From Fodinicola acaciae (lineage in GTDB: Bacteria > Actinomycetota > Actinomycetes > Mycobacteriales > HKI-0501), in assembly GCF_010993745.1 (NCBI RefSeq), contig NZ_WOTN01000002.1:2108001-2172000 (forward strand): a DNA stretch of 64,000 nt, in the 5' to 3' direction. Of this stretch, positions 34,776 through 43,327 are shown piece after piece. The position numbers were made by a program, and so were the translations under genes. How positions within the stretch are numbered: position 1 is the stretch's first letter; each line of letters starts with the position of its first letter. The notes under the pieces are model-generated. The model had not been told where the DNA came from. It did not search any database and saw only the letters and a list, made by a program, of their open reading frames with translations.

Positions 34776-35231
34776 GTGCTGAAACGACACATTGGGGTCG
34801 TCATCGGACTGGCGATCGCCATGCTCCTCGCGACAACGACGGCGGCGACCGCGTCGCCAACCAGGTTTTCACTCAACGTGGCGCACGGCGGCGGCGCCGG
34901 CGCACTGGCGGCCGCGACGACCGGGAACCTCGGTTGGGCCAACCGGTCCGTGACGCTGTCGGACGTGCGGGTCTATCTGGCGCCGGGCGAGTGCGGCCAC
35001 ATCGGCGTATGGGGAAGTCAAGGTGACGAGACCATCGACTTTCTGATCCAGATGGAGGAAAAGTACTGCGGCGGCTACGACGGCCGCTGGTTCATCGTCG
35101 GCACGATCACGATGGACGGCAGCCAGGTCTCCGGCGGCATCACCCGGATCACCATCAAGGTGTTCGACGACACCCACCGGATCTCCAACAGCACGTACTG
35201 CTATCGCTCCAGCTCCGCGACCACCTGCTGA
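34776..35231 (+). CDS. Small secreted protein, unknown function
   Basis: A 151-residue exported protein. Signal peptide KRHIGVVIGLAIAMLLATTT with cleavage near ATAS; the mature domain has four Cys in two likely bridges (GECGHIGVWG, EKYCGGYDGRWF, STYCYRSSSATTC) and a beta-rich pattern. GTG 34776 has GGAAGG six bases upstream. It is divergent from the conservon. Repeat copy C begins 17 bases after its stop, on the same strand. Confidence 0.75.
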   Translation: MLKRHIGVVIGLAIAMLLATTTAATASPTRFSLNVAHGGGAGALAAATTGNLGWANRSVTLSDVRVYLAPGECGHIGVWGSQGDETIDFLIQMEEKYCGGYDGRWFIVGTITMDGSQVSGGITRITIKVFDDTHRISNSTYCYRSSSATTC

Positions 35232-35247
35232 TCAACTCGGACACGCC

Positions 35248-35390
35248 GTGGCGTCCCGGGACGCGGCGAGACGGACCACTGTGTGGGACCGGCAGGTACG
35301 TGCAACGTTAAATGTCTGGCTTGCGATGTTTACCGAATGCGTGAAAGCCGATTTACTGGCGCTAGACGCAAGAAAACGGCATTCACGCCC
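35248..35390 (+). repeat. Dispersed intergenic repeat, copy C
   Basis: It begins GTGGCGTCCCGGGACGCGGC and continues GTGTGGGACCGGCAGGTACG, TTAAATGTCTGGCTTGCG and TTTACTGGCGCTAGACGCAA. It aligns base for base, without gaps, to the reverse strand of copy A from ATGGCGTCCCGG onward, and to copy B. One frame (LNVWLAMFTECVKADLLALD) is open and runs in frame into the STAS gene, making that gene look longer than it is. Confidence 0.75.
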
Positions 35391-35448
35391 GGATGACCGA
35401 GTCCCGCTCCGACGTCGCGACCGGCGCGATGCGCCGAGCAGGCGTACG

Positions 35449-35808
35449 GTGGATGAGGTGCGTCGACACAGCCTTGGCAGCTACGCGCAGACCGCTGACC
35501 GCGGTCACGCCCGGTTCCGGCTCGATGTCGTCTCCGACGATGTTCTCGCCGTCTCCGGCGAGCTGGACGTGTCCAACCGCGAGTTGTTCGAGCGGGCGGT
35601 GGAGGACACCGGCCCGCGCGGCCGCGCCGGCCGGTTGGTCGTGGACGCGACCGGTGTCACCTTCATGGATCATCGGTGCCTGATCTCGCTGGCCGACCAT
35701 GCCGTCATGCAGGGCGCGACGCTGGTCCTGCGTACGCGCTGGCCGGGAGTTGAGCGGATGCTGGAGGCGCTGCGGCTGCCGAACGTACGGGTGGAGGGGC
35801 CGGCGTGA
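35449..35808 (+). CDS. STAS-domain protein lacking the phosphorylatable Ser
   Basis: A 119-residue STAS protein (FRLDVVSDDVLAVSGELDVS, RLVVDATGVTFMDHRCLISL). At the position where anti-anti-sigma factors have Asp-Ser-x-Gly, this has Asp-His-Arg-Cys, so it cannot be controlled by Ser phosphorylation in the usual way. GTG 35449 is the first sensible start after the repeat; longer readings to 35248 are repeat sequence. It overlaps the next gene by 4 bases (GTGA) and is the first gene of a three-gene partner-switch cassette. Confidence 0.82.
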   Translation: MDEVRRHSLGSYAQTADRGHARFRLDVVSDDVLAVSGELDVSNRELFERAVEDTGPRGRAGRLVVDATGVTFMDHRCLISLADHAVMQGATLVLRTRWPGVERMLEALRLPNVRVEGPA

Positions 35809-36785
35809 TCGGTCCCGCCGCCGGGTTCGCCGCGGAAGCCGGTAAGTTCCGCCATCCCGCGTTGTTCTACCGCACGGACCAGGACTATCTGGATGGTCTC
35901 CTGCCGTTCGTGACTGACGGCGTCGCCGGTGGTGAACCGGTCGCGGTCGCGGTGCCCGGTCCGCGGCTGCAGTTGTTGGCCGATGCCATGGACAGCGCTG
36001 GTCGCGAGGCGGTGACCTTCATCGACATGACAGAGGCCGGCCGTAACCCCGGCCGGATCATCGCCACGGTGTTGCTCCGGTTCGCCGACGCGCATCGCGG
36101 CCGCCCCGTACGCATCGTCGGCGAGCCGGTGTGGCCGGGGCGTACGGCGGTGGAACATCCGGCCTGCGCGCAGCACGAGGCGTTGATCAACGCGGCCTTC
36201 GCCGGTCGCGACGCCACCATCGTGTGTCCGTACGACGCCGCCAGGCTGGAAAAGCACGCGCTGCGGGACGCGTACGCCACGCATCCGCTCATCTGGGATG
36301 GTCAGCGCCGCTACGCGAGCGACCGGTATGCACCCGAGGCTGTCGTGGATCGGTACAACCAGCCGCTGCCCTCACAGGGCGCCACCTATCAGGTCGACTC
36401 CGCCGACGACATTCCAGACGCGCGACAGCGGGCCACGGCGTACGCGCGGCAGCTGGGGCTGCCGGTGGCCCGCCTGCCGGAGCTGGGGCTGATCGCCACC
36501 GAGCTGGCCACCAACAGCGTCCTGCACGCCAACGGCCGTTGCCGGCTGCGCGTCTGGCGGGAGGAGGACCACCTGGTGTGCGAGGTCGCCGACGCCGGGC
36601 AGTTGACCGACCCACTTGCGGGCCGGCGTACGCCGCCGCGCTGGCAACCGCACGGCCGCGGCCTGCTGCTGGTGCACCAGCTCGCCGACCTGGTCCGTAC
36701 GCACACCTCGCCGGGCGGCACGACCCAACAAGCGCTGCTACGCATAGAAACAACCACATCGCCGCCGGAGGACGTGGGGCACTGA
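35805..36785 (+). CDS. MEDS-domain sensor with RsbW-like ATPase (RsbA type)
   Basis: A 326-residue two-domain regulator. Residues about 15-190 form a MEDS/DcmR-type sensory domain (HPALFYRTDQDYLDGLLPFV, with a central AVAVPGPRLQLL). Residues about 210-315 are a GHKL ATPase with LPELGLIATELATNSVLHAN, CEVADAGQLTDPLAG and HGRGLLLVHQLADLVRTHTS. Such RsbA-like proteins pair ligand sensing with binding or phosphorylation of STAS partners. It lies between two STAS genes: one without the target Ser, one with it. The start overlaps the first STAS gene. Confidence 0.9.
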   Translation: MIGPAAGFAAEAGKFRHPALFYRTDQDYLDGLLPFVTDGVAGGEPVAVAVPGPRLQLLADAMDSAGREAVTFIDMTEAGRNPGRIIATVLLRFADAHRGRPVRIVGEPVWPGRTAVEHPACAQHEALINAAFAGRDATIVCPYDAARLEKHALRDAYATHPLIWDGQRRYASDRYAPEAVVDRYNQPLPSQGATYQVDSADDIPDARQRATAYARQLGLPVARLPELGLIATELATNSVLHANGRCRLRVWREEDHLVCEVADAGQLTDPLAGRRTPPRWQPHGRGLLLVHQLADLVRTHTSPGGTTQQALLRIETTTSPPEDVGH

Positions 36786-36791
36786 GCAGCT

Positions 36792-37199
36792 GTGAGCACT
36801 AAAGGCCACGAGAACAGCGAAGGCAACGGCGACATCCGGGCCGCTGGCTCGACGACCGGTGGCCGCAACACCGCCGCCGTGACCATCGACGAGGCGGACA
36901 GCGGCACACCGGTGCTGCGCGTCAGCGGCGACATCGACATGTTCGCCAACGACAAGCTGCAGACCGCGATCAACGACGCACTCACCGGCGGCCCCGCCGC
37001 GGTCATCCTGGATCTCACCGGCGTCACGTTCCTGGACTCGGCCGGTCTGTCCGCGCTGATCACCGCCCAGATCCGCCATCCGGACACCCACGTCCGCGTC
37101 GTCGCGGCCAGCGCGTACACGCTGCGACCCATCCAGCTCACCGGGCTGGACCAGGTGCTGGACATTTATCCCACCCTGCAGGCCGCCCGCCAGGCCTAA
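36792..37199 (+). CDS. STAS anti-anti-sigma factor
   Basis: A 135-residue protein: a 30-residue disordered N-terminus, then a STAS domain (VLRVSGDIDMFANDKLQTAI, VILDLTGVTFLDSAGLSALI). The conserved Asp-Ser-Ala-Gly carries the Ser expected to be phosphorylated by an RsbW-like kinase. The sensor ATPase immediately upstream is the natural partner. GTG 36792 follows the upstream stop by 6 bases. No sigma factor gene is nearby, so the controlled sigma factor must be elsewhere or the switch acts on another target. Confidence 0.92.
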   Translation: MSTKGHENSEGNGDIRAAGSTTGGRNTAAVTIDEADSGTPVLRVSGDIDMFANDKLQTAINDALTGGPAAVILDLTGVTFLDSAGLSALITAQIRHPDTHVRVVAASAYTLRPIQLTGLDQVLDIYPTLQAARQA

Positions 37200-37230
37200 C
37201 GCGCCGCCAACGTTGATCCAGCGGTCGCCG

Positions 37231-37596
37231 TCAGTGCGGAGCGGCGCGGTCGAGCTCGCGGCGCCAGTGTTTGTTGAAGACAGCGTTGATCCGTTCGCTC
37301 ATCTGGCCGAGCTCACGGCCCGGCAGCTTCACCACGGTGAACTTGTAGGTGAGCGACGGCCCCTCCAACACCAGCCACGGCTCGACGTCGCTGGCCCACC
37401 GGCCATCGAAGTAACTGTCGAGTTCGGCGATGGCCGGCTTCATGACGCGTCGGCTCAGCTCCTCGACGTAGGCCGGCGAGCACCGGGTTTTGCTCTGCTC
37501 GTTGGAAAGTACGACGAAGACCACCGCCTCCTGCGCGCCGGCCAGCGGTCCGTAGCTCCTGACGCGCAACCGGTTCAGCAGTCGTCTCAGCACCAT
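37231..37596 (-). CDS. Hypothetical protein
   Basis: A 121-residue soluble protein of unknown function. It begins MVLRRLLNRLRVRSYGPLAG and contains EAVVFVVLSNEQSKTRCSPA and a C-terminal helix INAVFNKHWRRELDRAAPH. No signal, membrane segment or known motif is seen. The start could be ATG 37596 or a GTG 15 bases earlier, neither with a good ribosome site. It is convergent with the STAS cassette. Confidence 0.5.
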   Translation of the reverse strand: MVLRRLLNRLRVRSYGPLAGAQEAVVFVVLSNEQSKTRCSPAYVEELSRRVMKPAIAELDSYFDGRWASDVEPWLVLEGPSLTYKFTVVKLPGRELGQMSERINAVFNKHWRRELDRAAPH

Positions 37597-37648
37597 CGAG
37601 CCAGTGTGCACCGACTCGTCCGGGACAGGTCCCCGCGGGTAAAAGCCC

Positions 37649-37738
37649 CTATTCGTTGCGCTGGTCGAAGACCTCCGCGCGGCGACTACGCATTGACCGG
37701 AAGGCCATGCACTTGTCCTGGTCGATGATGACCTTCAT
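37649..37738 (-). pseudogene. Ferredoxin remnant (3Fe-4S type)
   Basis: The reverse strand has AAGGAG, then ATG and MKVIIDQDKCMA, the standard opening of short actinobacterial ferredoxins that serve P450s. The next codons only make sense in the +1 frame (SGQCVVAA), after which the original frame resumes with AEVFDQRNE and a stop. One insertion and one compensating deletion have destroyed the second cluster Cys, and the C-terminal Cys is missing. It sits 12 bases after a P450 remnant, the usual P450-ferredoxin order. Confidence 0.8.
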
Positions 37739-37750
37739 GGTGATTTCTCC

Positions 37751-37989
37751 TTACCAGCTAACCGGAAGCTCGTACACGCCGTAGACGCTGCCGTCATGTT
37801 TGAACGGGATGTCGGCCAGACCGGCGGCGAGTTTCAACGGGGACGCAGTGCTGTGGACGACCTCCAGCTCCAGCCGCGGACCAGCGATCGATCGGCGAGC
37901 AGCATCGCGACCATTTTGCCGATCACGTTCGTGGTGGTTTCGTGGCCGGCGACCAAAAGTCCCTGTCCGGTGTGGTCATGCATCGATCC
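37751..37989 (-). pseudogene. Cytochrome P450 remnant (large internal deletion)
   Basis: The reverse strand encodes a P450 I-helix, GQGLLVAGHETTTNVIGKMV, followed after a junction in another frame by a P450 C-terminus, LELEVVHSTASPLKLAAGLA then DGSVYGVYELPVSW and stop. The K-helix, haem Cys loop and the whole N-terminal half are missing. It is a deletion relic of a P450 that was once followed by the ferredoxin above. The MFS exporter start (38008) lies at its broken edge. Confidence 0.85.
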
Positions 37990-38007
37990 GTGGGAGAGGA
38001 TGACCGC

Positions 38008-39447
38008 ATGTCCGAAGCTGCCGAGCCACGGCCGAACGTCGTCGTGGCGGTGCTGGCACTCGGCGGGATCGTCGTCTCCCTGATGCAGACGCTGGTGATT
38101 CCGCTGATCCCGGCGCTGCCGACGTTGCTGCACGCGTCGGCCAATGACGCCGCCTGGGCCATTACGGCCACCTTGCTGGCCGGCGCGATCGCCACCCCGG
38201 TGGTAGGTCGTTTGGGTGATATGTATGGAAAACGGCGAATGTTGCTGGTCAGCCTTGTCGTACTCGTCGTCGGATCGACCGTTGCGGCGCTGAGCGATTC
38301 GTTGGTGCCGATGGTCATCGGTCGTGCGCTGCAAGGCATGGCCGCCGGCGTGATCGCGCTCGGCATCAGCATCATGCGCGACGAGCTGCCGGCGGAGCGG
38401 CTCGGCTCGGCGACCTCGCTGATGAGTGCGTCACTCGGCGTCGGTGGCGCGCTCGGCCTGCCGGCCGCCGCTTTTCTCGCCGAACGCGCCGATTGGCACG
38501 TGCTGTTCTGGAGCGCCGCCGTGCTCGGCGTCGTGGTGACCGTGTTGGTTTTCCTGTTGGTGCCGGAATCCCGCGTACGTACGCCGGCGCGCTTCGATCT
38601 CGTCGGAGCTTTTGGCCTGTCCGTTGGACTGTTGTGCCTGCTGCTCGGCATTTCCAAAGGTGCGGACTGGGGTTGGGGGAGTGCGACCACGCTGGTTTTG
38701 TTTGCCGTGGCCGTCATCGTGCTGGCGCTGTGGGGATGGTGGGAGCTGCGCCGTCCGCAACCGCTGGTCGACCTGCGTACGACCGCGCGCCGGCAGGTGC
38801 TGCTGACCAACATCGCCTCGATCGTCTTCGGGTTCGCGATGTTCGCGATATCGCTGGTGATTCCGCAGCTGCTGCAGTTGCCGGTCGCCACCGGCTATGG
38901 GATGGGACAGTCGCTGCTCACGGTCGGCCTGGTGATGGCGCCGAGCGGCCTGGTGATGATGTCGATGGCGCCGCTGTCGGCGCAAATAACCCGTTCTCGC
39001 GGACCGAAAATCACCCTGATGGTCGGCGCGGTGGTGGTCGCGATCGCGTACGGCCTGGGGATCGTGCTGATGTCGCAGGTCTGGCAGCTGGTGTTGGTGT
39101 CCAGCCTGATGGGCGCCGGCGTCGGTCTCGCGTACGGCGCCATGCCGTCGCTGATCATGGCGGCCGTGCCGGTGTCCGAGACCGCCGCCGCCAACAGCCT
39201 CAACACGCTGATGCGGTCGATCGGCACGTCCATGTCGAGCGCGGTTTCCGGTGTGGTGCTGGCACATCTGACCGTGTCGTTCGGATCGACCGCGGTGCCG
39301 TCGCCGGACGGTTTTCGCCTCATCCTGGCGATCGCGGCCGGCGCTTCGCTGATTGCCTTGGTGGTCGCGGCGTTCCTGCCACCGCGCCGCGCGGTGCCGC
39401 CGGCCGGCACGACCTCAACCGTGCCGGCCACCGCCACCGCTCGTTGA
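38008..39447 (+). CDS. MFS transporter, DHA2-like drug exporter
   Basis: A 479-residue multi-spanning exporter with 12-14 helices (VVVAVLALGGIVVSLMQTLV first). Motif A is VVGRLGDMYGKRRMLLV between helices 2 and 3, and motif C-like glycines occur in SASLGVGGALGLPAAAFLAE, typical of proton-driven drug export. ATG 38008 was chosen over an in-frame ATG at 37942 because AGAGG precedes it and the earlier start lies inside the P450 remnant. It is convergent with the GH92 gene, with one base between stops. Substrate unknown. Confidence 0.9.
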   Translation: MSEAAEPRPNVVVAVLALGGIVVSLMQTLVIPLIPALPTLLHASANDAAWAITATLLAGAIATPVVGRLGDMYGKRRMLLVSLVVLVVGSTVAALSDSLVPMVIGRALQGMAAGVIALGISIMRDELPAERLGSATSLMSASLGVGGALGLPAAAFLAERADWHVLFWSAAVLGVVVTVLVFLLVPESRVRTPARFDLVGAFGLSVGLLCLLLGISKGADWGWGSATTLVLFAVAVIVLALWGWWELRRPQPLVDLRTTARRQVLLTNIASIVFGFAMFAISLVIPQLLQLPVATGYGMGQSLLTVGLVMAPSGLVMMSMAPLSAQITRSRGPKITLMVGAVVVAIAYGLGIVLMSQVWQLVLVSSLMGAGVGLAYGAMPSLIMAAVPVSETAAANSLNTLMRSIGTSMSSAVSGVVLAHLTVSFGSTAVPSPDGFRLILAIAAGASLIALVVAAFLPPRRAVPPAGTTSTVPATATAR

Positions 39448-39448
39448 C

Positions 39449-42400
39449 CTACGGCGTCACCGGATTGCTTTGCACCGAAGGCGTGCCGGTGCCGACCATG
39501 TTCACCGCTGCCACTGTGAAGCGATATGACTGGCCACGGACCAAACCGTCGAGCACAGCGCGCGTCTGGTCCGGCCGTACGGTCACCGGATCCTGCGCCA
39601 CACCGTCGCGATAAGGCGTGACAACGTACGCGGTCAGCGGCGCGCCGCCGTCGAATGCCGGTGGTTTCCAGGAAACCGTTGCCTTGCCGGCATCCGCACT
39701 CGCCGTGATGCCAGCCGGCGCGAGCGGAATGCTCGGCACGGCATGCACTTCCAGCTCGGACAGTCCTTCGTTGGGCCCGGTGCCGCCAGCGACCTGGAAG
39801 CGTACCGATTTTATCGTCTTCATGCCGAAAGTGACGACCTTGGGTCCACCATCGGTTGGTACGCCCGTCACCGCCACGGTCGAGCCGTCGCTGAAGGTCA
39901 GCGTGCCGCCGTGCACGTCGTCGATGCCCGGGCGGTCATAGAGCACGATCCTGTCGGTCCGGATCGGCCCCGGCCAGCTCAGCTCGATCCACGGGTTCTG
40001 CTCGCCCTTGGAGGCCCAGTCACCGGAATCCTGCTCGCCGATGATGCCGTCGTGCACCTTGGCCGCGGCGTACTGCGGGCTGTACTCCGACGACGCGGTC
40101 GCGGTGACGCCAGGCCACCTGGCCGCGTTTCCGCGCAACAGCTTGACATCCAGGTCGAGCGACACCTTGCGGCTCGCACTGACCCGGTGGCCGTCCGCCG
40201 CGGTCGCGGTGACCAGGACGTTTCCGCTGCGGTGGTTGACGGTGAGCACGCCGTCGCCGTCGATCGTCGCCTTGTCCGTCGGCTTTCCGTCCGGCTCGGT
40301 CACCGACCAGAAGGCCTGTTTGAGGGTCGTGTTCGCCGGCGTGTACGTGGCCTGGAACTGCGTTTTTCCGTACGGTTCGCGGACAACGTCGGGCCCGGAG
40401 ACGGTGACCGCGTTGGCGTAGACCGGTTGCCGGCCTTCGGACCTGGATGCCGACGGCGGAAGGTCGCGCGTCCCCCACTTCTGGTTGGGCCGGTTTCCGA
40501 GCCACAGCTCCAAAGTGCCGCCGCGGGCCAGCTGGTCCTGGCCGAACCACGACCGGTCGAGCTGGTGGCCGTTCAGCCGGGCACGCTGGATGTAGAGGTT
40601 GGCGGCCGAATTGTCGTGCGTGACAATGCGAAACTCGCGACCGGAGCCGAGCCGGATGGTGGTCTGGTCGAAGACCGGCGAGGTGATGTCATAGACCGGA
40701 TCGGCCAGGCTGCCGCCGGTCACCTCGAACAGGCCCATGGCCATCAACGCGCTCATCGCACCCATCTGACCCTGGTCCTCGTCGTGGTGGCCATAGCCGT
40801 CGACCGTCGACACCGCGCCGTACGTCTTCGCCTGCACCTGGCGGACCCAGTACTGCGTCAACCACGGCTTGCCGACGTAGTTGAACAGGTGCGCCACCTC
40901 CAGGCCCGGCTGGTTTCCGTAGCTGACATAGCCTTTGCCGTACGCGCCGATGAAGTTGTCCTTTTCCGCGCGTACGAAGGCATAGTTGAGCTTGTCGGCA
41001 TAGCCGGCCTCGCCGCCGACCAGGTTGGCCAGACCCATCACGTCGTGCGAGGTGAACCAGGTCGCCTGCCAGGCGTTGGCCTCGACGAAATCGTTGCCAC
41101 TGAGCGGATCGAAGGGAGTCAGCCAGCTGCCGTCGGCGGCTTTCGGCCGGATGAAACCGGTCGACGGATCGAGCAGGTTGCGCCAGTTGCGCGACCGGTC
41201 GATCAGATAGGCGCCGGTGTCGGAGTCGTCCCACGCCTCGAACTCGTTGAGGCCGACATTGGCGCCGGTGCCACCGGTGGCCTCGAATCGCGCCCAGCTC
41301 ACCGATCGTTTGCCGAACTGTACGGTTTTTTCGGTGCCGTCAGCGGGGATGCCGGACACGTTGACCGACGAGCCGTCGCTGAACCGCAGGACGCCGGAGT
41401 TGACGTTGTCGGTCAGGTTGGCGCGGTCGGACAGCACGACCTTCTGGATCGTCCGCGGCTTGTCCCAGCTCAGCGTGATAGCCGGCGTCTTTTCGCCGTT
41501 GGAGGCCCATTCCACGTTTTCCTTCGGTGAGACACTCGACCGGATCGGCCGCCCGTCCACCGCGCGTACACCGGCGAAGTTGCTGTCGTTGAGCTGTGAC
41601 GACACCGAAACCTTCGCGAACTGCGCGACGTTCAGGCCGCGCTTGTGCAGTTGCCTGGCCAGCTGACCCAATGCCCAGTCCTGGTTGGCGTATTCCAGCG
41701 TTTCGCCGGCGCCGCCGTCGAGGAAGCCGGCGCTTTGGTCGTGTGGCACATAACCGCGCTCCAGGTACGGCCGGATGCCGCCGGCGCCGGTCCAGGAGCC
41801 GTACTCGATGGCGCCTTTGTCGAACAGGCCGCCGACCGACTGCGCGTCCAGCATCGCCTTGAACGCGAGGTCGATGTCGAAGCCGCGGATTCCCTTGTTC
41901 CACGCGCCGACGATGAAGGAGGTGATCGGTGAACCGGTCATGATCATGGTGTCGTCACCGGCCGCCGGACCGCGCGGCAGCAGGCCGCCGTCGCGATACA
42001 TCTGCAGGAACGAGTTGACCATGCTGGCATAGATCTCCGGATAAGCCAGGCCGAGGATCGAATTGACGTTCCACTGCGTGAGCCACAGTGCGTCCGAGTT
42101 GTACATGGCAAACTTCGGCCGGCCGTCGCGGCCGAGTGGGATCTGCTTGACCTGGTTGTGATTCCAGGTGTCGTCGATGTATTTTCCGTCCGCGTCACTG
42201 TAAACGCCGCGTCCGCACAGCACATGGAACAGGTCGGTGTAGAACTTGACCTGTTGCTGGTGCGTGCCGCCGCGCACGTCGATGCGGCCGAGCAGGTCGT
42301 TCCACTGCCGCTGCGCGGCGGCTTTGGTCGCACCGAAACTCCAGCCGGGAAGCTCCGCGGCGAGGTTGCGGCGCGCGCCTTCGGTGCTGGTGTAGGAAAG

Positions 42401-43183
42401 TGCGACCTTGAGCTGCACAGCGCTGCCGGCGGCCAGCTGGCCGTATCGTACGTAGACGCCCATGTTGTCGCCGGCCAACCGGTCGATTGGAGCGCCGCCG
42501 TCGGCGAGCTTGCCGTTTGTCCAGCCATGTAGCGAATCGAACGGCCGGTCGAAGGCGATGTCGAAGAACAGCTTGGTGTTGCCGTCGTGCATGGTGACGA
42601 AACCTTCGAGCTCCTGGTTGGAAACCTTCGTCACCTGCGCGCCGTTCATGGTCGCCTCGCCGAGCACTCCGCCGAGGTTGACGATGATCTCGCTCGGGCC
42701 GCCGCGGTCGTACGTGTAGCGGTGCATGCCGACCCGCTCGGTGGAGGTCAGCTCCGCGGTCACCCCATAACGATCGAGGTGGAGTTTGTGATAGCCAGGC
42801 TCGGCGATCTCGCCGTTGTCATGGTCCACATGAGACTGCCAGCCGGTGTCGCCCTGGGTTTTCGGCACCGGCGCGCCGGTTGTCGGCATCACCTGCACGC
42901 CGGACAGCGTCCACTCGTGGACGTGGCTGAATCCCTTGACCTCGTTTTCGTCGTGCTGGTAGCCGGAGTCCCAGGTGGTGCTGGTGCTGGTGTCCGGCCG
43001 CAGCTTGACCATGCCGAACGGCTGGCTCGCGGACTGGAAGAAGAAAAACCGGCCGATGTCGGACTCGACCCACGGATTGACCAGCCGTACGTAGTCGCGC
43101 GTGCTCGGCGCGGCGGCGACCGGTGGCGCGGCGGTGGCGACGAGTGTCGCCGCCAGGAGGATCACGAACAACGTACGTCTCAT
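39449..43183 (-). CDS. Secreted GH92 alpha-mannosidase with accessory domains
   Basis: A 1244-residue exported glycosidase. Signal peptide RRTLFVILLAATLVATAAPP; the GH92 N-domain starts VRLVNPWVESDIGRFFFFQS. The calcium-dependent catalytic barrel includes KGFSHVHEWTLSG, PKFAMYNSDALWLTQWNVNS and the late acidic loop DGYGHHDEDQGQMGA. A discoidin-like (DUF7402-type) module, with WASNGEKTPAITLSWDKPRT, is inserted near residues 505-660 inside the catalytic region. A related module recurs near 1020-1150, then a C-terminal fibronectin type III domain. GH92 enzymes release mannose from alpha-mannans or N-glycans. ATG 43183 has GGAGG eight bases upstream. Confidence 0.93.
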   Translation of the reverse strand: MRRTLFVILLAATLVATAAPPVAAAPSTRDYVRLVNPWVESDIGRFFFFQSASQPFGMVKLRPDTSTSTTWDSGYQHDENEVKGFSHVHEWTLSGVQVMPTTGAPVPKTQGDTGWQSHVDHDNGEIAEPGYHKLHLDRYGVTAELTSTERVGMHRYTYDRGGPSEIIVNLGGVLGEATMNGAQVTKVSNQELEGFVTMHDGNTKLFFDIAFDRPFDSLHGWTNGKLADGGAPIDRLAGDNMGVYVRYGQLAAGSAVQLKVALSYTSTEGARRNLAAELPGWSFGATKAAAQRQWNDLLGRIDVRGGTHQQQVKFYTDLFHVLCGRGVYSDADGKYIDDTWNHNQVKQIPLGRDGRPKFAMYNSDALWLTQWNVNSILGLAYPEIYASMVNSFLQMYRDGGLLPRGPAAGDDTMIMTGSPITSFIVGAWNKGIRGFDIDLAFKAMLDAQSVGGLFDKGAIEYGSWTGAGGIRPYLERGYVPHDQSAGFLDGGAGETLEYANQDWALGQLARQLHKRGLNVAQFAKVSVSSQLNDSNFAGVRAVDGRPIRSSVSPKENVEWASNGEKTPAITLSWDKPRTIQKVVLSDRANLTDNVNSGVLRFSDGSSVNVSGIPADGTEKTVQFGKRSVSWARFEATGGTGANVGLNEFEAWDDSDTGAYLIDRSRNWRNLLDPSTGFIRPKAADGSWLTPFDPLSGNDFVEANAWQATWFTSHDVMGLANLVGGEAGYADKLNYAFVRAEKDNFIGAYGKGYVSYGNQPGLEVAHLFNYVGKPWLTQYWVRQVQAKTYGAVSTVDGYGHHDEDQGQMGAMSALMAMGLFEVTGGSLADPVYDITSPVFDQTTIRLGSGREFRIVTHDNSAANLYIQRARLNGHQLDRSWFGQDQLARGGTLELWLGNRPNQKWGTRDLPPSASRSEGRQPVYANAVTVSGPDVVREPYGKTQFQATYTPANTTLKQAFWSVTEPDGKPTDKATIDGDGVLTVNHRSGNVLVTATAADGHRVSASRKVSLDLDVKLLRGNAARWPGVTATASSEYSPQYAAAKVHDGIIGEQDSGDWASKGEQNPWIELSWPGPIRTDRIVLYDRPGIDDVHGGTLTFSDGSTVAVTGVPTDGGPKVVTFGMKTIKSVRFQVAGGTGPNEGLSELEVHAVPSIPLAPAGITASADAGKATVSWKPPAFDGGAPLTAYVVTPYRDGVAQDPVTVRPDQTRAVLDGLVRGQSYRFTVAAVNMVGTGTPSVQSNPVTP

Positions 43184-43202
43184 CGCTGGCGCCTCCATCG
43201 AT

Positions 43203-43216
43203 TGTTAACGTTAACA
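43203..43216. promoter_or_regulatory. LacI-type operator palindrome upstream of GH92
   Basis: TGTTAACGTTAACA is a perfect 14-bp palindrome with central CG, 20 bases upstream of the GH92 start. A half-related copy (TGTTAACGATACCT) lies at 43293-43306. Two such sites suggest repression by a LacI-family protein whose gene is not adjacent. The pattern differs from the AAGCGCTT operator at 14.6 kb, so a different regulator is expected. Confidence 0.75.
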
Positions 43217-43327
43217 TCGATAAAGTACACGAAGCGGTTGGATTTTCCAAGACTTTCGTTACCGTTGGCCGCTTGAAGTCACGCGCTGCGGGTGTTAACG
43301 ATACCTAGATCGTCCGCGGTAGAGCGG

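Noticed and set aside
35248-35448. Longer STAS protein starting at 35248
   Set aside because: The extra 67 residues are encoded by repeat copy C and the stretch after it; no STAS protein has such an extension.
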